Shown: piece after piece, positions 1 to 8,147 of the stretch | Layout of the letters: each line of letters opens with the position of its first letter | How positions within the stretch are numbered: position 1 is the first letter of the stretch | From: Sphingomonas sp. | GTDB taxonomy: Bacteria > Pseudomonadota > Alphaproteobacteria > Sphingomonadales > Sphingomonadaceae | NCBI RefSeq assembly: GCF_025362505.1 | Contig: NZ_JANYGG010000092.1 | Span: 1 to 33,330, forward strand | Direction of reading: 5' to 3' | DNA length: 33,330 bases | Made by a program: the position numbers and the translations under genes | The notes under the pieces: generated by a model | The model's database searches: none | The model's input: the letters and a program-made list of their open reading frames with translations, nothing else | What the model was told of the DNA's origin: nothing

Positions 1-140
1 TGCTTGCGCCTCCGGTCGGGCTACGCCCTCCCTACGCCGCAAGCAGGGCGAAAAGCGCACCACTCGATCGACCTACACCTTCCGCCACGGGGGTCCCTTT
101 TGGACGCCGATCGGGGGTCCCTTTTGGACGCCGTTTGACA
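1..140 (-). mobile_element. IS21-like insertion sequence terminus (partial)
   Basis: Read on the minus strand, the element would begin at position 140 with TGTCAAACGGCG and continue into two tandem copies of a 21-bp repeat. A 5'-TG end followed by repeated internal sites is the layout known for IS21-family ends. No istA or istB coding sequence is inside the window, so only the end is seen. Just outside it a membrane-protein gene resumes in mid-frame, which fits insertion into that gene. Positions 1-8 and 38-45 form a perfect 8-bp inverted repeat. The family assignment comes from the end structure only. Confidence 0.55.
89..133. repeat. Two tandem 21-bp direct repeats at the IS end
   Basis: Identical 21-bp copies lie at 89-109 and 113-133, separated by ATC, giving a 24-bp period. 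Each contains GGGTCCCTTTTGGACGCCG. Repeats of this kind near IS21-type ends are known transposase binding sites; that role is inferred here. Confidence 0.85.
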
Positions 141-406
141 CACTGATCACGCTTGGCTACTACGCCAAGATCCTCAATCCCGTATTTGCTTTCTGGGCGG
201 CGTATATCCTCACCAGACCACTCGGCGCTTCGATGGGCGACTACCTTACCCCGGCTCACGAGGATGGTGGCCTGGGCTTCGCGACCATGTCAGTGAGTGG
301 CTTCTTCCGGATTATCATCATTGGACTGGTTGCCTACCTCACGAATAGTGGCGTCGATCGGGGGTTCGGTCGTCTCGAGTCAAATTCGCAGGGGGAGCCC
401 CGCTGA
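141..406 (+). pseudogene. C-terminal remnant of a multi-pass membrane protein (COG4705-like)
   Basis: The frame is open from the IS end to a TGA at 404-406 but has no start codon. It encodes a hydrophobic segment with FWAAYILTRPLGASMGDYL near 188-244, then a GGLGFAT stretch and a second hydrophobic helix rich in Ile. This helix-RPLGAS-GGLG pattern is the repeat unit I associate with the COG4705 family of uncharacterised membrane-anchored proteins. The N-terminal part is missing and the break coincides with the IS21-like end at 140, so insertion or IS-mediated deletion is the likely cause. It is not expected to make a functional protein. Confidence 0.55.
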
Positions 407-772
407 CAGGGCGCAGGTGCCAAACGCATCGATTCTTCACGCAACATTTAAAGTGCGATGCCAAGTGCGGAGTAGGCGTGAAATCCTGATTGAGAGCGCG
501 TGAAGGTTGGTCCAGCGGACAGGAGGAGGAAATAAGGCCCGTGGATTTGAACGATCGATCCGAGACCAAGGGGAGTGATGGGCTAGGCATCGTCTGCATC
601 GGGCCCCTGATGAGTTAGTTCGCCGCCGACAGTGACACCGCGCCCTAATAGCGCGTGACCGCCGGGCCTTCCTGCCAGAAGTTGCGCTGGTCCTGCCGGG
701 ATTTAACACATTGCCTCCCCCTCCGAAAATCGACCATTTGCCGATATCCTGCTGACCTCAGACAGGGAGTAG
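407..772. other. Non-coding or fully decayed stretch
   Basis: No frame here shows a recognisable protein, RNA gene or clear promoter. The short open frames are mutually overlapping and of unlikely composition. It lies between two broken genes and is probably eroded DNA at the edge of the cluster. Confidence 0.5.
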
Positions 773-990
773 CTACCGGGTTCGTCCGGTGGTCATGCTC
801 TTGCGGCCGGTTGGCAGAATTACGCGAGGAAATATAGCAACCGATCGGTGCTGCTTTTCATCCTTGTAGAAACGATATTTGGCATCGGCCAGGTCGCAGC
901 GGCTCGATCCGCTTGCCCGCTCGAAGCCGAAAGGCAGGGTGACGGTCAACTCCAAATCTTCGACCGGCCCATAATTGAGGTCGAAGCCTG
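773..990 (-). pseudogene. Remnant of an outer-membrane transporter-like protein (phenol MetA-pathway family type)
   Basis: Reading the minus strand from about 990 gives FDLNYGPVEDLELTVTLPFG, then a KYRF segment and AIFPRVILPTG before a stop at 773-775. This order (NYG, LTV-LP, KYRF, FP-LPTG) resembles the N-terminal half of the periplasmic/outer-membrane beta-barrel family once named for the MetA pathway of phenol degradation. The C-terminal half and the usual start are absent, so it is a fragment. Assignment is by motif memory and moderate at best. Confidence 0.4.
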
Positions 991-992
991 TT

Positions 993-1293
993 CGGGCGGA
1001 TCGATTCCCACCTGCGCCGTCCGGTGCTGAAAACGCATAGACTTCCAGAGCTGAAAGGTCTTGCGGCTACCGCCATAGACCCCAACTTCGCATGCGTTGG
1101 CGAAATCGCCTGAGTGGGTCTTCAAGTTGATGTCACCCGTCTCCGGATTACGCCACGACGCCAGTTCAACCAGCGCAAAGGTGAAGTGCGCACCCGCGTG
1201 GCCGCCACTGCGTCGAACAGGATCGCATAGACGACGGCCCTGTTATGGAAGGCAATCTATGCGGCTTCCGCCGGCACCGTGAACACGACGTAG
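993..1293 (-). pseudogene. Frameshifted remnant of an unrecognised small protein
   Basis: The minus strand shows protein-like stretches in more than one frame. One runs from about 1293 with YVVFTVPAEAA, hits an in-frame TAG, then continues with AVVYAILFDAVA. A second frame from about 1191 reads AHFTFALVELASWRNPETGD and goes on to a conserved-looking GDFANACEVGVYGG segment ending near 993. Joining them needs one frameshift near 1191-1200 and readthrough of one stop. I do not recognise the family. It lies directly upstream of the transporter-like remnant and was probably its operon partner. Confidence 0.35.
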
Positions 1294-1411
1294 AACGCGA
1301 TTCAGCCCGTCGCTCGGGCCATGCGCCCACACCGCGGATCGTCCTCATAAGGCGCGACGGCGTCGCGCTTGGGGACCTCCATCCGCGCGCGATCGTGTCC
1401 TCGCGAAGCGG

Positions 1412-2413
1412 TCACGCGACTGCAAGTATCTGTTTGCCCCGGTTGCTCCCGCTGAACAGGCGCTGGAGCGTCGCGGGCGCGTTCTCGAAGCCGTGCTGCA
1501 CGTCCTCGCGATAGACAAGCCGCCCGGCGTGGACGAGGTCGGCCATGCGTTTCCTGATCGAAGGGAATTCGGCGGCCCAGTCGAGCACGATGAACCCGGT
1601 CATCGACGCGCGGCGAAAGACGAGGTTGAAGTAATTCTGCGGTCCCGCGGGCAACGTCCCCGTCTCATAGCGCGAAATCCCGCCGCAGATGACGACCCGC
1701 GCTCCGGTCGCGATTTGGCCAAGCATGTCGTTCAGGATCTTGCCGCCAACATTGTCGAAAATTACGTCGGCCCCCTTGGGCACAAATTCCTTGAGCCGTG
1801 TGCGAAGGTCGCCGGCCTTGTAATCGATCGCCGCGTTATAACCTGCTTCCTCAACCAGCCAGTCGCATTTCTCCTTGCCTCCAGCGATGCCAATTACTCG
1901 GCAACCGGCGAGCCGGGCAAGCTGGCCAACGATCGACCCCGTCGCTCCCGCCGCGCCCGATACCAGAACTGTATCGCCAACGATCGGCTGCCCGATCTTG
2001 AATAATCCGCACCATGCCGTCATCCCGGTCGTGCCAAGAATCGAGAGCATCGCGGTGGGGGACAGCGATGGCTCGACGGGCTCGAGTTCCGCCCCATCGT
2101 CGATGATATATTCGCTCCATCCGGTCGACCCGATAAGAAGTTGCCCGACCGGATATTTGCCGTCGTTTGACGCGACGACTTCAGTGACCCCCGAACCCCG
2201 CATGACATCGCCGATCACCATCGGCGCGACATAATCGGCAATATTCTCCATCCACCCCTTCTGCGCCGGGTCGAACCCTAGCCAGCGGGTTTTGAGCAGC
2301 ATCTGCCCGGGCGCGGGTTCGCCGATCTCGACGGTTTCGAGCAACAAGTCGCCATCGTCGATCGGGCGCGCGCGCGGGTGGGCGGCGAGGTGCCATTGGC
2401 GGGTTTTGGTCAT
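1412..2413 (-). CDS. NADP-dependent MDR oxidoreductase (PTGR/CurA-type, zinc-free)
   Basis: The product is 333 residues, the normal size for the zinc-independent medium-chain reductases related to prostaglandin/leukotriene reductase and CurA, which reduce the C=C bond of enones using NADPH. Visible marks are the dinucleotide-binding motif SGAAGATGSIVGQ, followed by GCRVIGIAGG, a KCDWL segment, AIDYKAGD and the FDNVGG motif. The N terminus TRQWHLAAHPRARP is typical of the family. The open frame extends 18 codons upstream, but I chose ATG at 2413 because family members begin at this point. This ATG overlaps (ATGA) the stop of the truncated thiolase frame upstream. Similar genes occur at 26955-27968 and 31315-32325. 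The substrate is unknown; an unsaturated ketone or CoA ester of the pathway is likely. Confidence 0.88.
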   Translation of the reverse strand: MTKTRQWHLAAHPRARPIDDGDLLLETVEIGEPAPGQMLLKTRWLGFDPAQKGWMENIADYVAPMVIGDVMRGSGVTEVVASNDGKYPVGQLLIGSTGWSEYIIDDGAELEPVEPSLSPTAMLSILGTTGMTAWCGLFKIGQPIVGDTVLVSGAAGATGSIVGQLARLAGCRVIGIAGGKEKCDWLVEEAGYNAAIDYKAGDLRTRLKEFVPKGADVIFDNVGGKILNDMLGQIATGARVVICGGISRYETGTLPAGPQNYFNLVFRRASMTGFIVLDWAAEFPSIRKRMADLVHAGRLVYREDVQHGFENAPATLQRLFSGSNRGKQILAVA

Positions 2414-2700
2414 GCTGCAAAGGCCTGTCGATGGAAAGAATGGTCGGCGGAAAGGCATCTCGAACAAGGCTGCCGGCCGCGATGGCGGGTGGGCATACTC
2501 ACCTTGCTCAAGATAAGTTCAATCGTCTCGAACAGCGCGATCGCATGCCCTCGACACTTCATACGGCGGTCAATTCCGCTACGCGTCATCAGCGCGTTCA
2601 ACACTGCTGCGCCTCGGTCGGCCGGATGCCAATTGCGCAGCGCCCCGCCGCGCCGCGCGCCAGCGGTGTGCGGTGCTTCGACGATGTAGGCCGTACACAT
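2410..2700 (-). pseudogene. N-terminal fragment of a thiolase (acetyl-CoA acetyltransferase type)
   Basis: The first ~46 residues read like the start of a degradative thiolase: MCTAYIVEAPHTAG, then RRGGALRNWHP and AAVLNALMTRSGID. A GGGAG ribosome site precedes ATG at 2700. After GID the similarity stops and the frame continues for ~50 residues (GHAIALFETIELILSKV and on) that I do not recognise, ending in a TGA overlapping the next gene's ATG. A thiolase is ~390 residues with an active-site Cys near residue 90, so nearly all of the enzyme is missing. A deletion that fused the thiolase start to other sequence is the simplest explanation. It may still be translated as a 96-residue peptide. Confidence 0.65.
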
Positions 2701-2769
2701 AGCAACTCCCTACGGTAGGTGGTTAGGATATGCGCTCGGAGTGTACCCGGCTGTCACTATCCGACCTCG

Positions 2770-3549
2770 TTACTTGTTAAAGCTCGGTGACCGCTTCGTT
2801 AGGAAAGCATCGACGCCCTCGCGGCCCTCATCGCTGTCCGCGGCGCGACCGATACTAACGGCTTCGGCGTCGAGTTGGAGAGCGAGACTGGTGGTGGCTG
2901 AGGCGGCGAGCAGCGCGCGGATCGTACCGAGGGCGCCGGTCGGCGCGGCCATTAGCATCGCAATCGTCCGGTCGATTTCGGCATCAAAGTTTGCCGCAGG
3001 GACAGCCCGCGTGACCAGCCCGATATCTGCCGCTTCGGCGGCGCCGACCCGCTGATTAGTGATTATAATCTCTTGCGCGCGGCGCAGCCCGGCAAGACGA
3101 GGTAGGCTCCAGCTCAGTCCGGCATCGGGAGTGAGGCCGATCGCACTATACCCGCTGGTGAAATGGGCGACGTCGCTGGCAATCACCAGATCGCCAAGCA
3201 GCGCTAGCCCGAACCCCGCCCCCGCCGCCGGGCCGTTAACCGCGACCAGCAGCGGTTTGGACATCGTCGCGAGCGTTATCACCGCGCGGTGGACCGCCTT
3301 GGCGAGATCCTTGACGAACACCCCGCGATCGGCGGCGGCGGCGAAACTTGCGACGTCGCCACCGGTGCAAAAGAACCGCCCGGTCCCGATCAGCAGGACA
3401 CAACGCACGGACTGGTCCTTTGCCACCCTCGCCGCCGCCGCGCCGAGCGCCACGGCGGCGGCGAGGTCCAGCGCATTACCCTGCGCTGGACGGTCCAGCC
3501 GGATGCGGGCGATGCCATCACGCATACGGAATTCGACGCCCTCACTCAC
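2770..3549 (-). CDS. Enoyl-CoA hydratase/isomerase (crotonase family), PaaG-like
   Basis: A 259-residue crotonase-fold protein, the usual length. The oxyanion-hole regions are GRFFCTGGDVASF (58-70) and NGPAAGAGFGLALLGD (105-120). The two catalytic Glu of classical hydratases (rat E144 and E164) are replaced by Gly114 and Tyr134 in my alignment, while GLTPDAG places an Asp at 142. An Asp here is the catalytic residue in PaaG-type isomerases. Double-bond isomerisation or ring rearrangement of a CoA thioester is therefore more likely than simple hydration; this is inference. The GTG at 3549 gives an 8-bp overlap with the upstream ACAD stop; a longer in-frame extension to 3636 runs inside that gene and is unlikely. 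It is the last intact gene of the operon starting at 10904. Confidence 0.88.
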   Translation of the reverse strand: MSEGVEFRMRDGIARIRLDRPAQGNALDLAAAVALGAAAARVAKDQSVRCVLLIGTGRFFCTGGDVASFAAAADRGVFVKDLAKAVHRAVITLATMSKPLLVAVNGPAAGAGFGLALLGDLVIASDVAHFTSGYSAIGLTPDAGLSWSLPRLAGLRRAQEIIITNQRVGAAEAADIGLVTRAVPAANFDAEIDRTIAMLMAAPTGALGTIRALLAASATTSLALQLDAEAVSIGRAADSDEGREGVDAFLTKRSPSFNK

Positions 3550-4705
3550 CCTGCGCCGCTTTCCAGTCGCGTCTGATCTTCTTGGCCAAGCTCCATTTGT
3601 GGACCTCGGTCGGGCCGTCATAGATGCGAAAGGCACGGATTTCGCGGAACATCTGTTCGACGATGGTGTCGCCGCTGACCCCGCTGCCCCCCATCACCTG
3701 GACCGCGCGGTCGGCGACCCGCATCAGCGCCTCCGACACCGCCACTTTGGTCATCGAGCTCTCGATCGTTCCGAGCGAGCCGCCATCGAGCACGTCGGCG
3801 CACCAGTCGATCATCAGCTCGGCCTGTTTCAGGTCGATCAAATTCTCGGCCAGCATGAAACCGACGCCTTCATGATCGACCAGTGGCTTGCCGAAGGCAT
3901 GACGGCGGTTGGCATAGTCGCTGGCGATGCCATTGGCTCGGATACAGCCGCCCAGCCAGCGCATGCAATGCGACAGCCGCGCCGGGCTCAATCGCACCTG
4001 CGCCAGCCGGAACCCGTCTCCGGCCGCGCCGAGCATCTGCTCGCCAGGGACTCGCAATCCCTCGATTGCCACTAGGGAATGCCCGCCCGGCATCGACGAA
4101 TCGATTGTGTCGAGCACCCGTTCGATACGGATTGCCGGCTCGGGCAGGTCGACCAGGAACAGGCACGCACCCTCGTCGGCCATGGCCATGACGATCCCGA
4201 CACTGGCTCCGTCGGCGCCGGTGATGAATGTCTTGCGTCCGTCGATCCGCCAGCCATTGCCGTCGCGCACCGCCCTTGTCTGCATCATCGACGGATCGGA
4301 CCCGGCGCCACCCTCGGCTGCGGGTTCGGTCATGAAGAAGGCCGAACGTGCCTCGCCGCTGACTAGCGGCGCGAGGAAGCGCGCTTTCTGCGCCTCGTTC
4401 GCGACCTTGCCGAGTAAGTACATATTCCCCTCATCGGGGGCCATGGTGTTGAGCGCGACTGGACCCAGTGGCGATAGGCCCGACGCGCGCAGCACCAGTG
4501 CAGTCTCGCGCTGGCTGAGGTGGCCGCCATTGTCGAGGATGTGCGGGGTCATCAGCCCGGCAGCACGGGCTTTATCACGCAGTTCGGCGACCAGCCCTGC
4601 CGACGGCCCGTGCGCCCCGCGTCGTGAATCGGCCTCGTAAGGGACGACAGTCTGACGGACGAAGGCTTCGACCCTGGCCGCCAGCGCTATGGCGCGCGCG
4701 CTCAC
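3542..4705 (-). CDS. Acyl-CoA dehydrogenase (ACAD10/11-like)
   Basis: A 387-residue FAD-dependent acyl-CoA dehydrogenase catalysing alpha,beta-desaturation of an acyl-CoA. Recognisable parts are FFMTEPAAEGGAGSDPSMMQ (124-143) for flavin binding, DGRKTFITGADGA, the helical C-terminal domain with NRRHAFGKPL, VMGGSGVSGD, and the tail RIYDGPTEVHKWSLAKKI. At the position of the usual catalytic Glu (YEG) this protein has Asp363 (YDG), as in the ADGPDEVH tail known from ACAD10/11-type enzymes. These often act on branched, hydroxylated or cyclic substrates. Start is GTG at 4705, overlapping the E2 stop by four bases (GTGA), so translation is probably coupled. The downstream crotonase overlaps by 8 bp. 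Confidence 0.92.
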   Translation of the reverse strand: MSARAIALAARVEAFVRQTVVPYEADSRRGAHGPSAGLVAELRDKARAAGLMTPHILDNGGHLSQRETALVLRASGLSPLGPVALNTMAPDEGNMYLLGKVANEAQKARFLAPLVSGEARSAFFMTEPAAEGGAGSDPSMMQTRAVRDGNGWRIDGRKTFITGADGASVGIVMAMADEGACLFLVDLPEPAIRIERVLDTIDSSMPGGHSLVAIEGLRVPGEQMLGAAGDGFRLAQVRLSPARLSHCMRWLGGCIRANGIASDYANRRHAFGKPLVDHEGVGFMLAENLIDLKQAELMIDWCADVLDGGSLGTIESSMTKVAVSEALMRVADRAVQVMGGSGVSGDTIVEQMFREIRAFRIYDGPTEVHKWSLAKKIRRDWKAAQGE

Positions 4706-6105
4706 GCAAACAACGCCTCAGGGCTTTCGATCAGTTCGCGCAGCGTCGCCATGAACCTCGCCGCCGCAGCCCCGTCGATGGCGCGATGATCGACCGACAA
4801 CGATAGTGCCAGTCGGGTGGCGAAGCCAAGCGAGTTGTCGGCGCGCTCCATCGGGGCACGCGCGGCGGCGCCGATCGCCAGGATCGCCCCTTGTGGAGCG
4901 TTGATGATCGCGTCGAACTGGTCGATCCCGAACATGCCGAGGTTGGAGATTGAGAAAGTGCCGCCGTCCATGTCTGCATAAGACAGCCGGCCGGTGCCAG
5001 CCTTGTCGATCAATGCGCGCGACGCCGCAGCGATCTGGTCGATCCGCATCAGGTCGGCCGACCTGATCACGGGCATCACCAGCCCCGATGGCGCGGCCAC
5101 CGCGATCGCCACATCGGCGCGGGCAAAGCGATGGATATTGTCGCCGTGGACCTGGATATTGACACCGGGGTGGCGCACCAGCGCCAGCGCCACCGCGCGA
5201 ACTAGATAATCGTTGAGCGAGGCCTTGGTCCCGAGCACGAGGTTGGCGGTCTTGCGCAGCGCCAGCAGCGCGTCGATGTCGACCGTCATGCGCAAATAGA
5301 AATGGGGAACGTCGCGTTTGGTTTCGGTGACTTTGCGCGCAACCAGCTTGCGGATCTTGTCCATTGGCTCGATCGTCGGGGGATTGTGGCCGGCGTCAAT
5401 CGACGCTTCTCTGGCATGCGCGATGATTCGGGCTCGGGCCAGCACGTCGGCCTTGGCAATCCGCCCGCGCGGGCCGGTTCCGGTCAGGCTCGACAAGTCG
5501 ATCCCGTGCATCGCCGCCAGCCGCCGCGCCAGCGGTGAGGCATAGATCGCGACTTCCCCGTCGGGCAGCACCGCCGGACCGCGCAGCGCCGGGCTGGCCG
5601 GCCCTCGCAGCGCGCGTACGACGTCCTGATGCGTGATCCGGCCATTGCGACCCGACCCGCTGATCGGGTCGATGTCGACGCCTTCGGCCTCGGCCAGCCT
5701 GAGCGCCTCGCGGCTGATCGCGCGATTGGTGTTGATCTTGGCAGGGGCGTCGGCGGGCACATCGGCAGGCGCGGGTTTGTCCGCCGGTTGCGCCGTGACC
5801 GCCGTATTCGCCGGGCGGAACGCTGCAATGAACGCATCAATCTCGGCATCGCTTGCTCCGGCGTCGCCAAATATGCCCAGCAACGTCCCGACCGGGTGCG
5901 CTTCGCTCCCCGCTTCGACCAGTCGTCGGCGCAGGACCAAGTCGAACTCGGCCTCGACCTCGTTGGTGATCTTGGCGGTTTCGATCAGGCACAAGGTCTG
6001 ACCGCGGGTGAACGCCTGGCCTTCATCGATCATCCATTCGGCGATCGTGCCTTCGGTCATTTCGATGCCCCACTTGGGCATGCAGAAGGGGCGAATGTCG
6101 GTCAT
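4702..6105 (-). CDS. Dihydrolipoamide acyltransferase (E2) of a 2-oxoacid/acetoin dehydrogenase-like complex
   Basis: A 467-residue E2 that would carry acyl groups on lipoamide and transfer them to CoA. Domains in order: lipoyl domain (~1-78) with the lipoylated Lys45 in IETAK; a linker rich in Ala and Pro (~100-124); one E3/E1-binding domain (~128-166) ending in GSGRNGRITHQDV; a second such domain (~189-226) with ASPLARRLAA and GTGPRGRIAKADV; and the catalytic domain (~245-467) with DHRAIDG, where His440 and Asp444 are the catalytic pair. Two binding domains in tandem are less usual. ATG at 6105 follows GAGGAG; the longer open frame upstream overlaps E1-beta and is rejected. The gene lies 10 bp after E1-beta and overlaps the next ACAD. 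No E3 gene is in the window. Confidence 0.93.
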   Translation of the reverse strand: MTDIRPFCMPKWGIEMTEGTIAEWMIDEGQAFTRGQTLCLIETAKITNEVEAEFDLVLRRRLVEAGSEAHPVGTLLGIFGDAGASDAEIDAFIAAFRPANTAVTAQPADKPAPADVPADAPAKINTNRAISREALRLAEAEGVDIDPISGSGRNGRITHQDVVRALRGPASPALRGPAVLPDGEVAIYASPLARRLAAMHGIDLSSLTGTGPRGRIAKADVLARARIIAHAREASIDAGHNPPTIEPMDKIRKLVARKVTETKRDVPHFYLRMTVDIDALLALRKTANLVLGTKASLNDYLVRAVALALVRHPGVNIQVHGDNIHRFARADVAIAVAAPSGLVMPVIRSADLMRIDQIAAASRALIDKAGTGRLSYADMDGGTFSISNLGMFGIDQFDAIINAPQGAILAIGAAARAPMERADNSLGFATRLALSLSVDHRAIDGAAAARFMATLRELIESPEALFA

Positions 6106-6115
6106 GCTCGCCTCC

Positions 6116-7126
6116 TCAGCGCCACGACAGCGACTTGCGCACCGCCGCCTCGATCTTATCGACCGAGGGGAGGTAGGCCGTTTCGAGTTCGCGCGCGAAC
6201 GGGATCGGGGTGTGCGGCGGTGTGACCGACATCGGCGGCGCCTTGAGGCTGGCAAACGCTTTCTCGGCGACCAGCGCACAAATGTCACCGGCGAGGCCGC
6301 AGCGCGGCGGGGTCTCGTCAACAACCACTAGCCGCCCCGTTACCTCGACCGAATCGAGGATTGCTTCCTCGTCAAGCGGGCTAGTTGTGCGCAGATCGAT
6401 CACGTCGCAGCCGATCCCCTCGGCGGCGAGCTTGTCGGCGACCATCTCACAGAAACCGAGCAGCAATCCCGACGACACGATCGTAACGTCGTCACCGGCG
6501 CGCGATAAGCGGGCGTGGCCGAACGGAATAGTGTAGTCGCCGTCGGGCACTTCGCCGCTCATTCCATAGAGTGCCTTGTGCTCAAGGAAAATGACCGGGT
6601 CGTCGTCGCGGATCGCAGTGCGCAGCAAGCCCTTCACGTCGGCCGGGGTCGACGGAATCACAACCTTCAGGCCGGGCATTCCAGTCAGGATCTGATGAAC
6701 CGACTGGCTGTGCTGCGCAGCGGCATTGTAACCCGCGCCATAGGCCATCCGAACGACCGCGGGGCAGGTCGTCTTGCCGCCGAACATGTAGCGGAACTTG
6801 CCCATCTGGTTCCACAGCTGGTCGAGCGAGACGCCGATGAAGTCGGCGAACATCAGCTCGGCGATCGGGCGCTTGCCGGCCAACGCGAGGCCTGAGGCGG
6901 CACCGATGATCGCGCTTTCCGAAATCGGCGTGTCGATCACCCGGTCCTTGCCGAATTTCTCGAACAGCCCGACCGACGTCGACCAGATCCCGCCGATCGC
7001 CTCCGGCCCTCCCGCCGTGCCCATCCCGCCGACGAGATCCTCGCCGAGCACGACGACATTGGGGTCGCGCGCCATTTCCTCGGCGATCGTCGACAGGACG
7101 GCGTCGCGGTACATCATGATGGGCAT
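6116..7126 (-). CDS. E1 component beta subunit, TPP-dependent 2-oxoacid/acetoin dehydrogenase type
   Basis: A 336-residue transketolase-like beta subunit that pairs with the E1-alpha encoded just upstream to form the thiamine-diphosphate active site. It starts MPIMMYRDAV and shows VVVLGEDLVGG with the Glu-Asp region at ~29, FADFIGVSLDQLWNQMGKF, then AAQHSQSVHQIL carrying the conserved His of the substrate channel, and the C-terminal domain with IDLRTTSPLD. The length and alpha/beta split match acetoin dehydrogenase (AcoB-type) and branched-chain 2-oxoacid dehydrogenases; sequence alone does not decide. ATG at 7126 has AGGAAA upstream and lies 16 bp after the alpha-subunit stop. The open frame extends further upstream but only inside the alpha gene. 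Confidence 0.92.
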   Translation of the reverse strand: MPIMMYRDAVLSTIAEEMARDPNVVVLGEDLVGGMGTAGGPEAIGGIWSTSVGLFEKFGKDRVIDTPISESAIIGAASGLALAGKRPIAELMFADFIGVSLDQLWNQMGKFRYMFGGKTTCPAVVRMAYGAGYNAAAQHSQSVHQILTGMPGLKVVIPSTPADVKGLLRTAIRDDDPVIFLEHKALYGMSGEVPDGDYTIPFGHARLSRAGDDVTIVSSGLLLGFCEMVADKLAAEGIGCDVIDLRTTSPLDEEAILDSVEVTGRLVVVDETPPRCGLAGDICALVAEKAFASLKAPPMSVTPPHTPIPFARELETAYLPSVDKIEAAVRKSLSWR

Positions 7127-7142
7127 AACTTTTTTCCTGCCG

Positions 7143-8114
7143 TCAGTAGCTGATGTAGACGTCGGTGAGGACATCTTCGGAGGTCGGGCGCGCGGCGGCG
7201 CGGGCGTCGGTGACGGCCTGCTCGATCGTTGCCATGACGGCATCGTCGATCGCGTCCAGGTCGCCTGCGTCGAGCAACTTCGACTGCGCGATATGGGCGC
7301 GGAAATTCTTGATGCAATCGCGCGTCGCGCGGATCCGGTCGAGCTCTCCTTCGCCGCGATAGCGTTGCGGGTCGCCCTCGAAATGGCCGAAGAAGCGCTC
7401 GGTATCGAATTCGACCGCCGCTGGTCCGCCGCCACCGCGGACATGATCGAGCACTTCGCGCATGGTGTCGGTGACGGCGAAGAAATCGGTCCCGTCGGCG
7501 CGCCACACCTTCATCCCGAAGGCTTCGGCCCGGCTGGCGATGTCCTTCGCCGTTCCAACGGCGTATTCGAACCCGGTATGTTCGGAATAATGGTTATTCT
7601 CGAACACGAATATGCACGGGGCGTGGGTGACGACGGCGAAGTTCATCGCTTCGAATGTCGTGCCCTGGTTGCAGGCACCGTCGCCCGAAAAGGCGATCGC
7701 GACCTTTCCCTTGCCGTCGATCTTGGCCGACAGCGCGGCGCCGACTGCAATCGGTGCGCCGGCGCCGACGATGCCATTGGCACCGAGCATGCCTTTATCG
7801 ACATCGGCAATGTGCATCGACCCGCCCTTGCCCTTGCACAGTCCTTCGCGGCTGCCCCAAATCTCCATCATCATGCCGGTCACGTCGCATCCCTTGGCAA
7901 GGCAATGGCCATGGCCGCGGTGGGTCGAAACGATCTTGTCCTCGGCGCCGAGCTGCTCGCAGACCCCTACCGCGACTGCTTCCTGACCGCAGTAGAGATG
8001 CGTAAAGCCGGCGATCTCGCCGGTCTGGATCTCGGTATGAAGCCGTTCCTCGAACTCGCGGATTGTCTTCATCTGGCGATAAGCGCGCGTCAGCGCGTCA
8101 CGGTCTAACTGCAT
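7143..8114 (-). CDS. E1 component alpha subunit, TPP-dependent 2-oxoacid/acetoin dehydrogenase type
   Basis: A 323-residue alpha subunit holding the pyrophosphate side of thiamine diphosphate. The hallmark motif is GDGACNQG (~144-151) closing with ENN near 172-174, the GDG-X(n)-NN pattern of TPP enzymes. RGHGH at 66-70 and the GKGGSMHIAD segment are also standard. The chosen start (ATG 8114) gives MQLDRDALTRAYR, where AcoA/PDH-alpha proteins usually begin. An in-frame ATG at 8147 directly after the ACAD stop (TGAATG) would add 11 residues and cannot be ruled out. Together with beta and E2 it would decarboxylate a 2-oxoacid or cleave an acyloin or diketone to an acyl group and pass it to lipoamide. 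Its place between two ACAD genes suggests a pathway-specific role rather than central metabolism. Confidence 0.92.
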   Translation of the reverse strand: MQLDRDALTRAYRQMKTIREFEERLHTEIQTGEIAGFTHLYCGQEAVAVGVCEQLGAEDKIVSTHRGHGHCLAKGCDVTGMMMEIWGSREGLCKGKGGSMHIADVDKGMLGANGIVGAGAPIAVGAALSAKIDGKGKVAIAFSGDGACNQGTTFEAMNFAVVTHAPCIFVFENNHYSEHTGFEYAVGTAKDIASRAEAFGMKVWRADGTDFFAVTDTMREVLDHVRGGGGPAAVEFDTERFFGHFEGDPQRYRGEGELDRIRATRDCIKNFRAHIAQSKLLDAGDLDAIDDAVMATIEQAVTDARAAARPTSEDVLTDVYISY

Positions 8115-8147
8115 CGCTCTACTGTCCCTTCGAGACCTGCCGGACAT

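Noticed and set aside
3059-4075. Long plus-strand open frame (338 codons)
   Set aside because: It lies opposite the crotonase and ACAD genes, has arginine/alanine/proline-rich shadow composition and no family motifs; high GC content keeps such antisense frames open.
6798-8108. Long plus-strand open frame (436 codons)
   Set aside because: Shadow of the E1-alpha and E1-beta genes on the opposite strand; those show complete TPP-enzyme motifs.
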